Assembly (NCBI GenBank): GCA_002729725.1
Contig: PBYS01000060.1
Location: 62,001-126,000, forward strand
Direction: 5' to 3'
Source: Puniceicoccaceae bacterium
GTDB lineage: Bacteria > Verrucomicrobiota > Verrucomicrobiia > Opitutales > Coraliomargaritaceae
Length of the DNA: 64,000 nucleotides
The first letter of the stretch is position 1, and each line of letters begins with the position of its first letter. The notes beneath the pieces are model-generated. The model was not told the DNA's origin. It was given only the letters and a program-made list of their open reading frames with translations, and searched no databases. Made by a program: the position numbers and the translations under genes. Below are positions 35,681 through 44,531 of the stretch, one piece after another.

Positions 35681-36882
35681 AGCGCTTTCAAATAAGTGGT
35701 TAATTTACGACCGAGCTGTTCCCAGCGGTAGTTCTCCTGAACAACCTTCAAACCATTGCTCTCCAAACTCTGCCTAAGCTCGCAATCTTGTAGCACCCGT
35801 ATGAGAGCATCTGCAAATGTTTGCGGCTCATCAGCCAGTAAGATCGATTCTTCAGGGGGTAAATCCAGACCTTGCGCCCCCAGTGTCGTCGACACAACCG
35901 GGCAACGCATGCCCAATGATTCAACAATTTTGAGTCGTGTGCCTCCACCAATGCGCAAGGGCACCACTTGCGCCCAGCTCGATTGATAGTATGGCCGCAC
36001 ATCGGGCACCTCCCCCACTAAGTCGACACCTTCCAAGCGCGCCCAAGCCTCGGAGCGCGCGTCAGGCGACTTGCCGATGATACGCCAGATCGCTTCGGGC
36101 ATGGCGGCATGCACTAAGGGCCAAATAGCCTCTGCAAACCAATTGATCGCATCCACATTCGGCGAATAATCTAATGCACCACAAAAGAGAAAGCTCGGGG
36201 CCGGCGTGAGTTGACGCGGGTGCGCGTCTGCATCGAAGTAGACTTCATTAAAGCCATTCGCGAGTACAAAAATCTTTTCAGATACACCCAAATGCTTTTG
36301 CAAAAAATCTCGATCATCCCAGCCACAAACAATCATGCCCACGATGGCAGCATAGGCCTCGCGCTCAAGGCGGGCGATTTTACGCAGATTCTCCTTGCGC
36401 AGCAAGCGATCACGCAAGCCCAGCGGCAAGGTATTCAGCTCCTCGGTTTGAAAGAGCCAATCCACGCGACTGCGGTCCATCACTATATGTGGATGTTGGG
36501 GGAAGATCTCTTTGATGTATGGCCACAATACCAAATCGATGAAAATTACGCGCTCATAGTCTTCGTCATCCACGAATTCTTGCAGTGCCTGCAGGACTCC
36601 ATCTACCTGCCAATGCTGCACCGTCGTAGGCAATGGATTCAGCAAGCGCTCTGGAAATAGTTTTTGCCAAGGTGCATTCTGAAAAGGTATCGCTAAACGT
36701 CGGCGCGTATGTGCCACAAAGGGGGCCATGTCACGTTCCGAATCCTCTTGCAAGCAAGCGAGGTCTACATCGTAGGCCTTTGACAGCTCGACAAATAAAT
36801 GATAGACGCGCTGATACGTGCCCCGGTCCACCGGGAACGGAATGTAGGGCATGAATAAAAATGCGCGTGGCTTGTCGGACAT
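35677..36882 (-). CDS. Glycosyltransferase of the PEP-CTERM/EpsH1-associated type (GT4)
   Basis: This is a GT-B enzyme of 401 residues. The opening PYIPFPVDRGTYQRVYHLF and the later FCGALDYSPNVDAINWF plus PLRIGGGTRLKIVESLGM match the sugar-transferase family tied to exosortase/PEP-CTERM loci (TIGR03087-like). This agrees with the exosortase genes nearby. It is preceded by a nucleotidyltransferase-like gene across 15 bases and overlaps the WecG-STAS gene by four bases. Donor unknown. Confidence 0.88.
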   Translation of the reverse strand: MSDKPRAFLFMPYIPFPVDRGTYQRVYHLFVELSKAYDVDLACLQEDSERDMAPFVAHTRRRLAIPFQNAPWQKLFPERLLNPLPTTVQHWQVDGVLQALQEFVDDEDYERVIFIDLVLWPYIKEIFPQHPHIVMDRSRVDWLFQTEELNTLPLGLRDRLLRKENLRKIARLEREAYAAIVGMIVCGWDDRDFLQKHLGVSEKIFVLANGFNEVYFDADAHPRQLTPAPSFLFCGALDYSPNVDAINWFAEAIWPLVHAAMPEAIWRIIGKSPDARSEAWARLEGVDLVGEVPDVRPYYQSSWAQVVPLRIGGGTRLKIVESLGMRCPVVSTTLGAQGLDLPPEESILLADEPQTFADALIRVLQDCELRQSLESNGLKVVQENYRWEQLGRKLTTYLKAL

Positions 36883-36897
36883 ATTGAGTGAAGTGTG

Positions 36898-37995
36898 TTA
36901 GCTGTAAAAGCTCCACCAACGCGTATATTGCTGAGCGGCGGTAGAGAGATCTTTCAAAGAAATACGCATAAACTTACCAGCAGCGTGAAAATCCGTCGGT
37001 TCGGACAACAAACTTAATAATGCACGCTGCAATGCGCCGCGTGGATAATCATAACTGGGCGCGAGATGCCCGCCACGCTTCAACTGATCACGCAGTGCGA
37101 GTAATAGATTTCGGCCCATATTTGTTTCTGGAAACAGTTGACCACGATATTGAGTGTAGTCCGTGGGCTTGTGAAAAGTCTGCCCGAGTCGCTTGCTCTC
37201 CACCTCGAGGAAACAAGCCCGCCAGATCTCCGTAAGCAGGCCTTGTGTCGTTTGCAGCTCTTCCAAGTGTGGCGTAGAGGTCGGCTTTAACTTAAAGGCA
37301 GTGCCCTCCTGGTGCAGCGCAATGATGCGCGGGTCGATCCCTACTTCCGATTGCAGTTGCTGTTGCCGTTCCCTTACATAGGGACGGTATTTGCCTCGAA
37401 TCGTCAGCAAGGCATCGCCCAAGGCGAGCTTAGCCTTGGCCTGATTACGATGCACAATACTAAGATTTTTGCCCGCGGCCAAGTCTGCCTTGGCAAAGAA
37501 CAAACCAGAGCCACGATTCCAAAGCAGACGAGTCGCCTCAACGGTCGCGATCTGGTCCGCCTGCGCTAAAGGCAAATAAGGCTCAAGATAGTGCTCTCGT
37601 CCCATGACCTGTGTATGCGCGCTCACCAAGTCATAAAACATCATGGAGCCTGGCGTTGCGTCCAAGTCGGATTGCGGCAGGCACTTGCCCTCAACATCAA
37701 TGCCTAGAATTGCACTTTCATCACGCTCCCAGCGATGCACGGCCTCATTCAGACTGGGGTCGTTGGGCTTTGAGGTGAAAATAAAATAGTCGAGATCATT
37801 AAAAAAGGCGGGCGCACCCTGAGCATCCGTCGCAATGCCGCCTTCCCCCCGTCCATAGCCGCCGCCTAGTATGATTGCCTCAGGGCTCGCTGTGCCTAGT
37901 TTAGAAAAAAAATCCCGCGTACGCTCAAAATGCGCCTGCAATGCAGCATTCAGAGAGTCAGGGAGTGGCACCGCTGTTGAATCGGCAGTGGGCAT
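36898..37995 (-). CDS. Uncharacterised protein with a nucleotidyltransferase-fold signature
   Basis: I do not know a named family for this 365-residue soluble protein. Its N-terminal third has the minimal nucleotidyltransferase pattern: AIILGGGYGRGEGG (40-53) followed by NDLDYFIF (66-73), i.e. a glycine loop then Asp-x-Asp. The C-terminal part is helical and charged. Such folds transfer nucleotides to small molecules or proteins. It is the second gene of the minus-strand operon, between the stand-alone STAS protein and a glycosyltransferase. It could modify a sugar precursor or a regulator; neither is shown. Confidence 0.65.
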   Translation of the reverse strand: MPTADSTAVPLPDSLNAALQAHFERTRDFFSKLGTASPEAIILGGGYGRGEGGIATDAQGAPAFFNDLDYFIFTSKPNDPSLNEAVHRWERDESAILGIDVEGKCLPQSDLDATPGSMMFYDLVSAHTQVMGREHYLEPYLPLAQADQIATVEATRLLWNRGSGLFFAKADLAAGKNLSIVHRNQAKAKLALGDALLTIRGKYRPYVRERQQQLQSEVGIDPRIIALHQEGTAFKLKPTSTPHLEELQTTQGLLTEIWRACFLEVESKRLGQTFHKPTDYTQYRGQLFPETNMGRNLLLALRDQLKRGGHLAPSYDYPRGALQRALLSLLSEPTDFHAAGKFMRISLKDLSTAAQQYTRWWSFYS

Positions 37996-38032
37996 GTGTT
38001 TAAGCGAGTCTATATAAGGGCATTGAAATCAT

Positions 38033-38338
38033 TCAGGCTGACTCAGGCTCGATCTCTAGAATTCGATGTAATCGCAGCAACTCCAAGACGCTCAATACCG
38101 TTGGGGTGGGTCGACGTAAAGTCAGCTTTTGATCCACTTGCTTATAGAAAAACAGCAAGGCACCGATGCCAGAACTATCGATGAAATTTACCTGTGAAAT
38201 GTCGACTACAACTCGCTCTCGCCCCTCTAAACTGAGCCCTTGCAAGGCCGTCTTAACTTCGGTGGCATTAGATGCATCCAAGGCGTCCACCGACAAGGTG
38301 ACCTCAAGTATTTCATCGGTAAATACGGTACTAATCAT
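38033..38338 (-). CDS. STAS-domain anti-sigma-factor antagonist (SypA/RsbV-like)
   Basis: The start is taken at ATG 38338 (MISTVFTDEI); a longer frame to 38440 adds 34 residues unlike the family. The 101-residue protein is only a STAS domain with VNFIDSSGIGALLFF; Asp54-Ser55-Ser56 is the usual phosphorylation site. It is the first gene of the minus-strand polysaccharide operon. In Vibrio fischeri the STAS protein SypA, in a polysaccharide locus, is switched by the kinase/phosphatase SypE; the kinase/phosphatase at 11914 is the likely counterpart here. Unphosphorylated STAS protein would be expected to be the active form. Confidence 0.9.
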   Translation of the reverse strand: MISTVFTDEILEVTLSVDALDASNATEVKTALQGLSLEGRERVVVDISQVNFIDSSGIGALLFFYKQVDQKLTLRRPTPTVLSVLELLRLHRILEIEPESA

Positions 38339-38677
38339 AGCTATGTAAAATAATTGGCGACAGGTTAATTTGTGCGATGTTAAGTGCAACTTAAAATGAA
38401 TTCTACGAGTGTCGTCGATGGGAAAATGATTGATACCCATTAGACTGTCGGCAGTATAATGACGTAGGCAGGTGCTTTTATTTTTTATTTACATTCAAGA
38501 GATGCTCTTGGTGTTCAACACCCGCACCCGATGTCAAATTAGCAGTCAACGACTGAATCCCCCCCCCCCAGAAGGAACAGCACCTCAATCCATGCTATGG
38601 TAACATTCTGATTGATTAGTGATGGAAGAAGCAATTACTTAACAAATCCACTAGGGACGGCCCCACAGGAAATATTT
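38339..38677. promoter_or_regulatory. Divergent regulatory region between the STAS and exosortase operons
   Basis: This 339-base region lies between two divergent operons and must hold both promoters. It contains two adjacent perfect inverted repeats: CAAGAG-ATG-CTCTTG (38496-38510) and GTGTT-C-AACAC (38511-38521). It also has a run of eleven C (38559-38569) and T-rich DNA just before the repeats. I found no convincing sigma-54 -24/-12 match on either strand by eye. A TTG-started extension of the TPR frame begins at 38612 but is unlikely to be used. Confidence 0.5.
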
Positions 38678-40996
38678 ATGCTAGCAGAACAAAAGAAAGG
38701 GATCATCGGAGCAAAAATGCTATTACTGGTAGTATTGCTGCTGTTAGTTATAAGTGCAATGGGGGCGGTCATCTATTTCGTCACTAAAAACTACCGACAG
38801 TTAGAAGACTTTAACGATGCCATCACTGCATATGAAAGTGAAAACTGGGAACTGGCTAGTAAACGACTTCAAGCTGCGATTGTGGCGGACCCTAATAATG
38901 AGGACGTGGTCGCCAAATTAGCAACGGTCAATGAGAAACTCGGATACTGGACAGCAGCTGGATTTCTATGGTCGCGTGCAGCTGAGTTAAATGCATTTAA
39001 ACCCGAGTATTTCGAGCACGCGCTCAGCGCGCACCTACGGGCAGGCAATTTTGAGCTCCTCCGCGAGGAACTCGCGACCGCTCAGCCACTTAAGACTGAT
39101 CGGCATCGCTTACTTATGGCATTGGTGCATGCAAATGCAGGAGAACTTGAAGATGCGAAGCTCATGATGAGCGAATTATCACAAGCTGACGCGCAAGACA
39201 CCCCATTGCTCAAACTGGTCGAGCTCATGCTGGAAGATACAGCAGCAATGACACCTGAGCAAGTTTCTGGCTTCGAAGCGCTCGCAAATTCTGAAGATGC
39301 CGCCATCGCTCTCATCGCACTTTACAACTTAGCTAATGACGCGATTGGCCGCGGCGAAATGTCACGCGCCCAAGATTACCTTGAGCGCCGCATTTTGCTC
39401 AGTCCCAAGCAAGGAACTATCAGCCTCGCCAATTTCTACTACATTCAAGGTAAATCCAAAGAAGCCGCCGATCTATACAGGGAACTCGTCGATGAATTGA
39501 TACCAATTGAATCAATTCGCTATGCTGAATCGCTAGTCGCGATCAAACAAATAGATGAGCTACAGGAGCTCGCGAAACGCTATCGCATCGGAGCGCGAGT
39601 GGATGTCCTGACGGGGTATTATATTGATGCATTGCTCGCCTATGAGGCAAATGATGCTGCGACTGTGTCGGCGAAACTTCAAGCGATGGGGGATGAAATG
39701 CCTGTAACTTTGATTGCGCAAATGCTGACTTTTTATGATGCAGTTCAACGCAAAGATATCAAAGCGATCTCGACCCTCTTGTCTGAGTTTCCCTACGATG
39801 CACATGAGCGCTTAGCAAAATTCGTCCCCATGATTCAAGCACTGGTGATGGAGCTAATTACTGAGAATAATTTGACCGAGGCGGCACATCTTTCGGAGCT
39901 TCTAAACATACGAGACTTTCAAAATGTGGCATTTACGCTCGCACAGGTCGGAGATGCCGCGCAAAAGCAGGTTTTGTCACGCATGGATCTCGACCAAGCA
40001 CTTGAAGCGTACCCGCGCGAGCCCAGGCTCTGGTCCATCGCCACTGATTATCATCTGAGAAATCGTAACTTCTCCGAGGCTCAAGCCGCTGCAGAGAAGC
40101 TACTGGAACTGATCCCGGGCAATGTTTCCGCGCAGCTCCAACGTATCGCGGCCTTGGAATCGATGCCCGAGCTCGCAAAAGCCACGCAGGCCTTCGAAGC
40201 ACTCTATCAGGAAAACCCAAGTGATCGTAGAGTATTGATTCAGTATCTTGCCTTTTGCTCGCGCAATCAACTCTCAGCCAACTTATCTGCACTCTTAACA
40301 TCACTGCAAGCGCAAGCAGACACTGCTTTAATAGGTCTCGCGGTCCTCGCCGAAGCAGAACTCGCACAAATTGCGAACGATCGTGAAAAAATATACACAC
40401 TCCTGCAGCCTCTTGCACAGGGCGCAAGTTGGGCCGCCAATTCGGAAAATGCGGCGATACTTTACCGCGCGGCGAATATGCTCGCAACCAATGACTACGA
40501 GGCCCCAGCGATTAAAACTTATCGCAAATTGTTGGCACTCGCTCCCAATTCAGTGCCCGTTCTAGTTAACCTAGCCGAACTCTACGCTGCATTGGCTGAA
40601 AAAGAATCCGATCAAGACGCACAACAAACAGCACTCGAACTCGCGAAACAGGCCTACACAGCAGTGCCACAATCTGCCATCGCTCGTGAGTGCTATGCGC
40701 TACGCCTCAACGAAACGGGCTCACACGATGAAGCACAAAAATTGCTGCTCCATCTAATGCAACAAGAGACGGGCTCCCCACGAGTACGCCTCGCGTGGAA
40801 GGACTCAATGGAGCATTTGATCGAAGCGTTGGCGAATAAAGATGAAATCTACAATCGCACAAATCTTTGTCAGTCATTGCTCAATGAGTTTCCGCAAAAC
40901 GAAATCGCGACGCAAAACTTGCAAAGTATCCAAGAGGAATTACAACGACGAGCCGCCGCAACTGAGGCAAAACGTGAAGAGGAGACATCAAAATAA
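38678..40996 (+). CDS. Membrane-anchored TPR protein of the exosortase locus
   Basis: ATG 38678 is chosen; the frame also opens at TTG 38612 but the added residues look non-coding. The 772-residue product has one N-terminal membrane helix (MLLLVVLLLLVISAMGAVIY). The rest is tetratricopeptide-like helical repeats (AITAYESENWELASKRLQAA, then many A/L-rich pairs), facing the periplasm if the anchor is uncleaved. TPR proteins of this kind (PrsT-like) accompany exosortase/polysaccharide systems and probably organise the export complex. It lies ten bases before the exosortase gene. Confidence 0.8.
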   Translation: MLAEQKKGIIGAKMLLLVVLLLLVISAMGAVIYFVTKNYRQLEDFNDAITAYESENWELASKRLQAAIVADPNNEDVVAKLATVNEKLGYWTAAGFLWSRAAELNAFKPEYFEHALSAHLRAGNFELLREELATAQPLKTDRHRLLMALVHANAGELEDAKLMMSELSQADAQDTPLLKLVELMLEDTAAMTPEQVSGFEALANSEDAAIALIALYNLANDAIGRGEMSRAQDYLERRILLSPKQGTISLANFYYIQGKSKEAADLYRELVDELIPIESIRYAESLVAIKQIDELQELAKRYRIGARVDVLTGYYIDALLAYEANDAATVSAKLQAMGDEMPVTLIAQMLTFYDAVQRKDIKAISTLLSEFPYDAHERLAKFVPMIQALVMELITENNLTEAAHLSELLNIRDFQNVAFTLAQVGDAAQKQVLSRMDLDQALEAYPREPRLWSIATDYHLRNRNFSEAQAAAEKLLELIPGNVSAQLQRIAALESMPELAKATQAFEALYQENPSDRRVLIQYLAFCSRNQLSANLSALLTSLQAQADTALIGLAVLAEAELAQIANDREKIYTLLQPLAQGASWAANSENAAILYRAANMLATNDYEAPAIKTYRKLLALAPNSVPVLVNLAELYAALAEKESDQDAQQTALELAKQAYTAVPQSAIARECYALRLNETGSHDEAQKLLLHLMQQETGSPRVRLAWKDSMEHLIEALANKDEIYNRTNLCQSLLNEFPQNEIATQNLQSIQEELQRRAAATEAKREEETSK

Positions 40997-41005
40997 ATCC
41001 TCCGC

Positions 41006-41914
41006 ATGCATGATATCTTCAGCAGTCTCAGTGAGTTTTGGTGGCGTATGCGTCGCTGGACACATGAATTTCCCTTAACATGTTTATTGCTCACTGGTGT
41101 GCTGCTATACGCACTCGCGCAAATTATAATTTTTACCACAGCCAGAGAGAATGCGATTCCGCTCTGGATACTAGCACTGGTCTTAGCATGGCGCGCAATG
41201 GAACACCTCGAGCCCAGAGATCTGTTTGACCTGCGTTCGCAAATCGCCGCTTGGTTATTCATCGCACTGATTCCATTTGCCTTGCAGTTACCTGGGGCCA
41301 GCGAGCTACGTCTCGGAGTCAGATGTGCCATGATGCTACTTGCAGTTTCGGTGATCGCCTACAACAACGCACTACATGGGACACTGCGCTTGATGCCGGT
41401 TGTGATTTTGAGCTTGGTTATTATACCCGTGCAAGAACAGCTGTTTCTCGCGATTAGCTACCCCCTCAGATTGATCTCCACCATGCTCACAGTCGAGGCT
41501 CTGCAACTCTTCGGGCGCGACATATCCTACCATTTTACGACAATTCACCTGGGCGATTACCAGCTAGCTATTACAGATGCATGTAGCGGAATTTCGCAGT
41601 TAGCGGTCCTGCTGCTGATCGGCTATGTGGTAGTGATCATGAAACAACATCGTAATTTTGGATTTGCCACGCTCCACTACTTTACTCTTTTGCCCGTCGT
41701 GATCTTTGCGAATGCGATTCGCTTGGTCATCACCATCATTCTCTTCGACGTAATTGGAGAAGCTGCCTTCGACAATAGCTATCACGCCACATTGGGCTAT
41801 GTATTTGTGATGATGGCGACCTATTTTTTCTACGCAATAGGAGGCGCCTTCCCAAACGTTGATGATGCGAACGAATCTTCTAAACCAAACGAACCTTTTT
41901 CAGTAAAAGATTAA
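41006..41914 (+). CDS. Exosortase (EpsH family transpeptidase)
   Basis: This is a polytopic inner-membrane protease/transpeptidase that cleaves and attaches proteins bearing PEP-CTERM-type C-terminal signals. In 302 residues with about eight helices, the catalytic triad is visible: Cys193 in ITDACSGISQLAVL, Arg239 in FANAIRLVITII and His260 in NSYHATLGY. It sits between the TPR protein and the EpsI-domain protein, the standard companions. A likely substrate, a protease with a VPEPAS tail, is encoded at 55606. The family is firm; the exact subtype cannot be set without profile searches. Confidence 0.93.
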   Translation: MHDIFSSLSEFWWRMRRWTHEFPLTCLLLTGVLLYALAQIIIFTTARENAIPLWILALVLAWRAMEHLEPRDLFDLRSQIAAWLFIALIPFALQLPGASELRLGVRCAMMLLAVSVIAYNNALHGTLRLMPVVILSLVIIPVQEQLFLAISYPLRLISTMLTVEALQLFGRDISYHFTTIHLGDYQLAITDACSGISQLAVLLLIGYVVVIMKQHRNFGFATLHYFTLLPVVIFANAIRLVITIILFDVIGEAAFDNSYHATLGYVFVMMATYFFYAIGGAFPNVDDANESSKPNEPFSVKD

Positions 41915-41917
41915 GCC

Positions 41918-43033
41918 ATGCCACGCTACTTAAGGTTCACTTTACTCTTCATTGGCTTCATCCCATTCGGGGCGAAATTGCCCTATATGTATCGGGCATG
42001 GCGCGACTCGCCACAAGATCGCTTCGATTGGATATTTGTCACTCTGTTCGCGATCCTATTCCCACTGGTCTGGATCAAGACTCGTAAGCGCGAAGAAGTT
42101 GCCACGGTGGATTACACCGTTCTGATCGTATTGATCCCCTCTCTTTTAGTCTATGCAGCCGCGATGCATATGGCGATTAATGCGCTGCAGATCATTTGCG
42201 GAATTTGCACGGCTTTTTCAGTGTTTTGGTTGATCTATGGCGGACAAAATGCGTATCGAGTTTTACCAACCTTTGGTTTGCTCTTCTTGGGAGTGACGAG
42301 CACCACCTATTGGGTGAACTACTACGTGGGCGACCCGGGCATGATGTCTGGGCACATTATTAAGTTTGCTGCCGCTCTCATATTGCTAGCTTGGCAGACA
42401 ATAAACATACTATGGGAAAAGAAAGTTCAGACACGTAGTTTGCTCTATTCAGGCGCAGTTCTGCTAGCGATGCTCTATATTTGGCAAAGTGAAGAATCCT
42501 CTTCGGAGCAAGGAGCCCCCATGGTGCTGTCACTAACACCAGGCAAGGTCGGCACATATTTAGGACAGGCCCAAGAAGTCACCGAAAATGATATACGCTT
42601 CTTTGGAGAAGATAGTGAGATTGAAAAATTCTACTATATTGGCGATGACCAAGGTATTTATATTCTAGCGCTCACCTGCGGCAGCAAGATCAACTCAATC
42701 CATCCAGCGAGTCATTGCTTGCGCACTTCAGGTTGGGTCATCCATTCAGAAGAGATTCTGACCGCGAACCTGCATGAAGAGCCCGTTTATATCACTGAAA
42801 TCGTAGCCGAGTCTCAGAATGCAGCCTATTTGTTCTGGGTCTGGTACTCTAATCCTGATTATTCCACTGGTAGCTTTGTGCATTTTCGTAAAGAATGGCA
42901 ACGCGATGTGACATGGCACACCTATCAACTAATGATCCCCCTAACCAATAAAGATGACGCGAGTGGCTTGATTCAAGCTCGCAAAGAATTGCGTGCGTTA
43001 TTGGAGACGGTCGCCACCAGTTCGACGCAGTAA
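41918..43033 (+). CDS. Multi-helix membrane protein with C-terminal EpsI domain
   Basis: It starts three bases after the exosortase stop. The first 190 residues hold about six or seven membrane helices. The remainder is a periplasmic EpsI-like domain with IHPASHCLRTSGWVI (261-275), the His-Pro, Cys, Gly-Trp signature. In many systems EpsI is a separate single-helix protein or is fused to the exosortase C-terminus; here it is fused to its own helical bundle. It most likely works with the exosortase in handling sorted proteins or polysaccharide. There is no terminator-like hairpin before the convergent gene at 43077. Confidence 0.82.
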   Translation: MPRYLRFTLLFIGFIPFGAKLPYMYRAWRDSPQDRFDWIFVTLFAILFPLVWIKTRKREEVATVDYTVLIVLIPSLLVYAAAMHMAINALQIICGICTAFSVFWLIYGGQNAYRVLPTFGLLFLGVTSTTYWVNYYVGDPGMMSGHIIKFAAALILLAWQTINILWEKKVQTRSLLYSGAVLLAMLYIWQSEESSSEQGAPMVLSLTPGKVGTYLGQAQEVTENDIRFFGEDSEIEKFYYIGDDQGIYILALTCGSKINSIHPASHCLRTSGWVIHSEEILTANLHEEPVYITEIVAESQNAAYLFWVWYSNPDYSTGSFVHFRKEWQRDVTWHTYQLMIPLTNKDDASGLIQARKELRALLETVATSSTQ

Positions 43034-43076
43034 ACCTGCAATAGATGCCCCAAACAGAGTTGAGAGCATGATCGCG

Positions 43077-44501
43077 CTATAACCTTGCCAAGTGCCGGCT
43101 AAATGCATGCATCACCCATGCGTGTAGCGGTGCCTGCGTCAAGGCGTAGAGATACCAAGGCAGTTTGGGGGCGAAACCGTGAATCGACGCAATAATGCAC
43201 TGGTTGGACGGAAACAGTCGAAACTCGAAACGTCCAGGCGGCTCCACATCTGCTGCTAAATAACCTCCAGAAATGTAGTAAGCACAGCGGCGCTGGTTAC
43301 CGACAGTCCAAGGCGTCGGCGTAAGTTGAAGTAGCTTTAAGCGCTTAAAAAATGCATAGAAACGCACCACCCCCAGCTGGTCCGTTTCAGCATGGATCAG
43401 ATTAGCAAATCGTCGACTCAGCCAGCGGTCGTATTCTTGTGAGATTTGCTGCGCATCCAGCCCTACAGGTAGCGGCATTCGTTGCACCGAGCGCACCCGC
43501 TTATCACGGCGTATTTGTTGAGCATCGACAGCCTGAGTCTGTTTGCGTGGATTCGCGCGTGGCTCGCCGCTGGGGTCAACAGCTTTAGCGAGGGAGTCTT
43601 CCAGACTGATCATACCGCTGGAAAGTCGATCCAACAATGGGTTTGGACGCGCGCGTAAATCGTGACGCAAGCTCTCTTGCAAGGGCCCCACCAGTGCGAC
43701 TGGCACTTTACCAAAATACGCCACCCAATGCCGTGACAAAGCCAAGAGGTGCCACGGGATGTTGAAGGTGCGCACCGACTTGCCTAAGGCTGCAGCCGTT
43801 TTCAGGATCAAGTCCCGATAGCTCATCGGCTCATGCCCGCCCAAATCGTAAACCTCACCTGAGGCAAATTGAGCATCGCTCAGGCAGAGCTCGAAGGCCT
43901 CGCAAACATTTTGGATGTCGATCGAATGCGTCATTGAGCGCACCCAAGCTGGCAGCAGCATGATTGGCAGTGCATTAACCAGATTGATCAACATCGAAAA
44001 AGAAGATCCCCCTGGGCCAAAAATGAGCCCTGCACGCAGGACCGTCACTTTTACGGAACGACTTTTGAGCACGCGCTCCACTTCCAAGCGACTGCGTAAG
44101 TGTGGACTCAGGGACTCGTCGCCCGCAGGCATTAGGCCGCTCAGGTAAATGACATGCTTCAGCCCGGCACTTTCGGCTGCACGGATGAAATTGTCCGCCA
44201 ATAGCAAGTCAGTATCCTCAAAAGAGCCCTGCATTAAACGCGACGATGGTGCCATCGAATGCACTAAGTAAAGTCCCAGTTCACAGCCCTGCAAAGCTTC
44301 GGTAACCTGTGGTAATGAATATAAATCACAATGCCTCCATTCAGTGGCATGCGCCGCGTTACCTTGTGCAACGATGTTGGGGCTACGTGTCAGTGCCCGA
44401 AAACGAAACACCTCAGACAGATGCCGTCTGAGGTGTGAGCCAACAAAACCACTCGCGCCAGCTACGGCGATTAAGGGCTTGTCGGAATTGCGTTCGCTCA
44501 A
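43077..44501 (-). CDS. NAD(P)-dependent SDR/epimerase with DUF2867 C-terminus
   Basis: Residues 10-300 form an atypical short-chain dehydrogenase/NAD-dependent epimerase domain: AVAGASGFVGSHLRRHL dinucleotide loop and LYLVHSM near the active site. It lacks an obvious YxxxK pair, as in atypical SDRs. From about residue 350 to the end (FANLIHAETDQLGVVRFYAF and GRFEFRLFPSNQCIIASIHG) it matches the DUF2867 domain often fused to such proteins. The length of 474 is usual for this fusion. Function is uncharacterised in the family. It lies 30 bases downstream of dps on the same strand. Confidence 0.85.
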   Translation of the reverse strand: MSERNSDKPLIAVAGASGFVGSHLRRHLSEVFRFRALTRSPNIVAQGNAAHATEWRHCDLYSLPQVTEALQGCELGLYLVHSMAPSSRLMQGSFEDTDLLLADNFIRAAESAGLKHVIYLSGLMPAGDESLSPHLRSRLEVERVLKSRSVKVTVLRAGLIFGPGGSSFSMLINLVNALPIMLLPAWVRSMTHSIDIQNVCEAFELCLSDAQFASGEVYDLGGHEPMSYRDLILKTAAALGKSVRTFNIPWHLLALSRHWVAYFGKVPVALVGPLQESLRHDLRARPNPLLDRLSSGMISLEDSLAKAVDPSGEPRANPRKQTQAVDAQQIRRDKRVRSVQRMPLPVGLDAQQISQEYDRWLSRRFANLIHAETDQLGVVRFYAFFKRLKLLQLTPTPWTVGNQRRCAYYISGGYLAADVEPPGRFEFRLFPSNQCIIASIHGFAPKLPWYLYALTQAPLHAWVMHAFSRHLARL

Positions 44502-44531
44502 GGAAGCTAAGGTTGATTGCCCGGAGGAAGC

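Noticed and set aside
38339..38677. Sigma-54 promoter for the exosortase operon
   Set aside because: A sigma-54 activator is encoded nearby, but I found no TGGCAC-N5-TTGC-like site here on either strand by eye.
38612..38677. Longer start for the membrane TPR protein
   Set aside because: It uses TTG and adds residues unlike a membrane-protein start; ATG 38678 places the anchor near the N-terminus.
39933..40487. Minus-strand 184-residue ORF
   Set aside because: It is the shadow of the membrane TPR protein; Arg-rich and without motifs.
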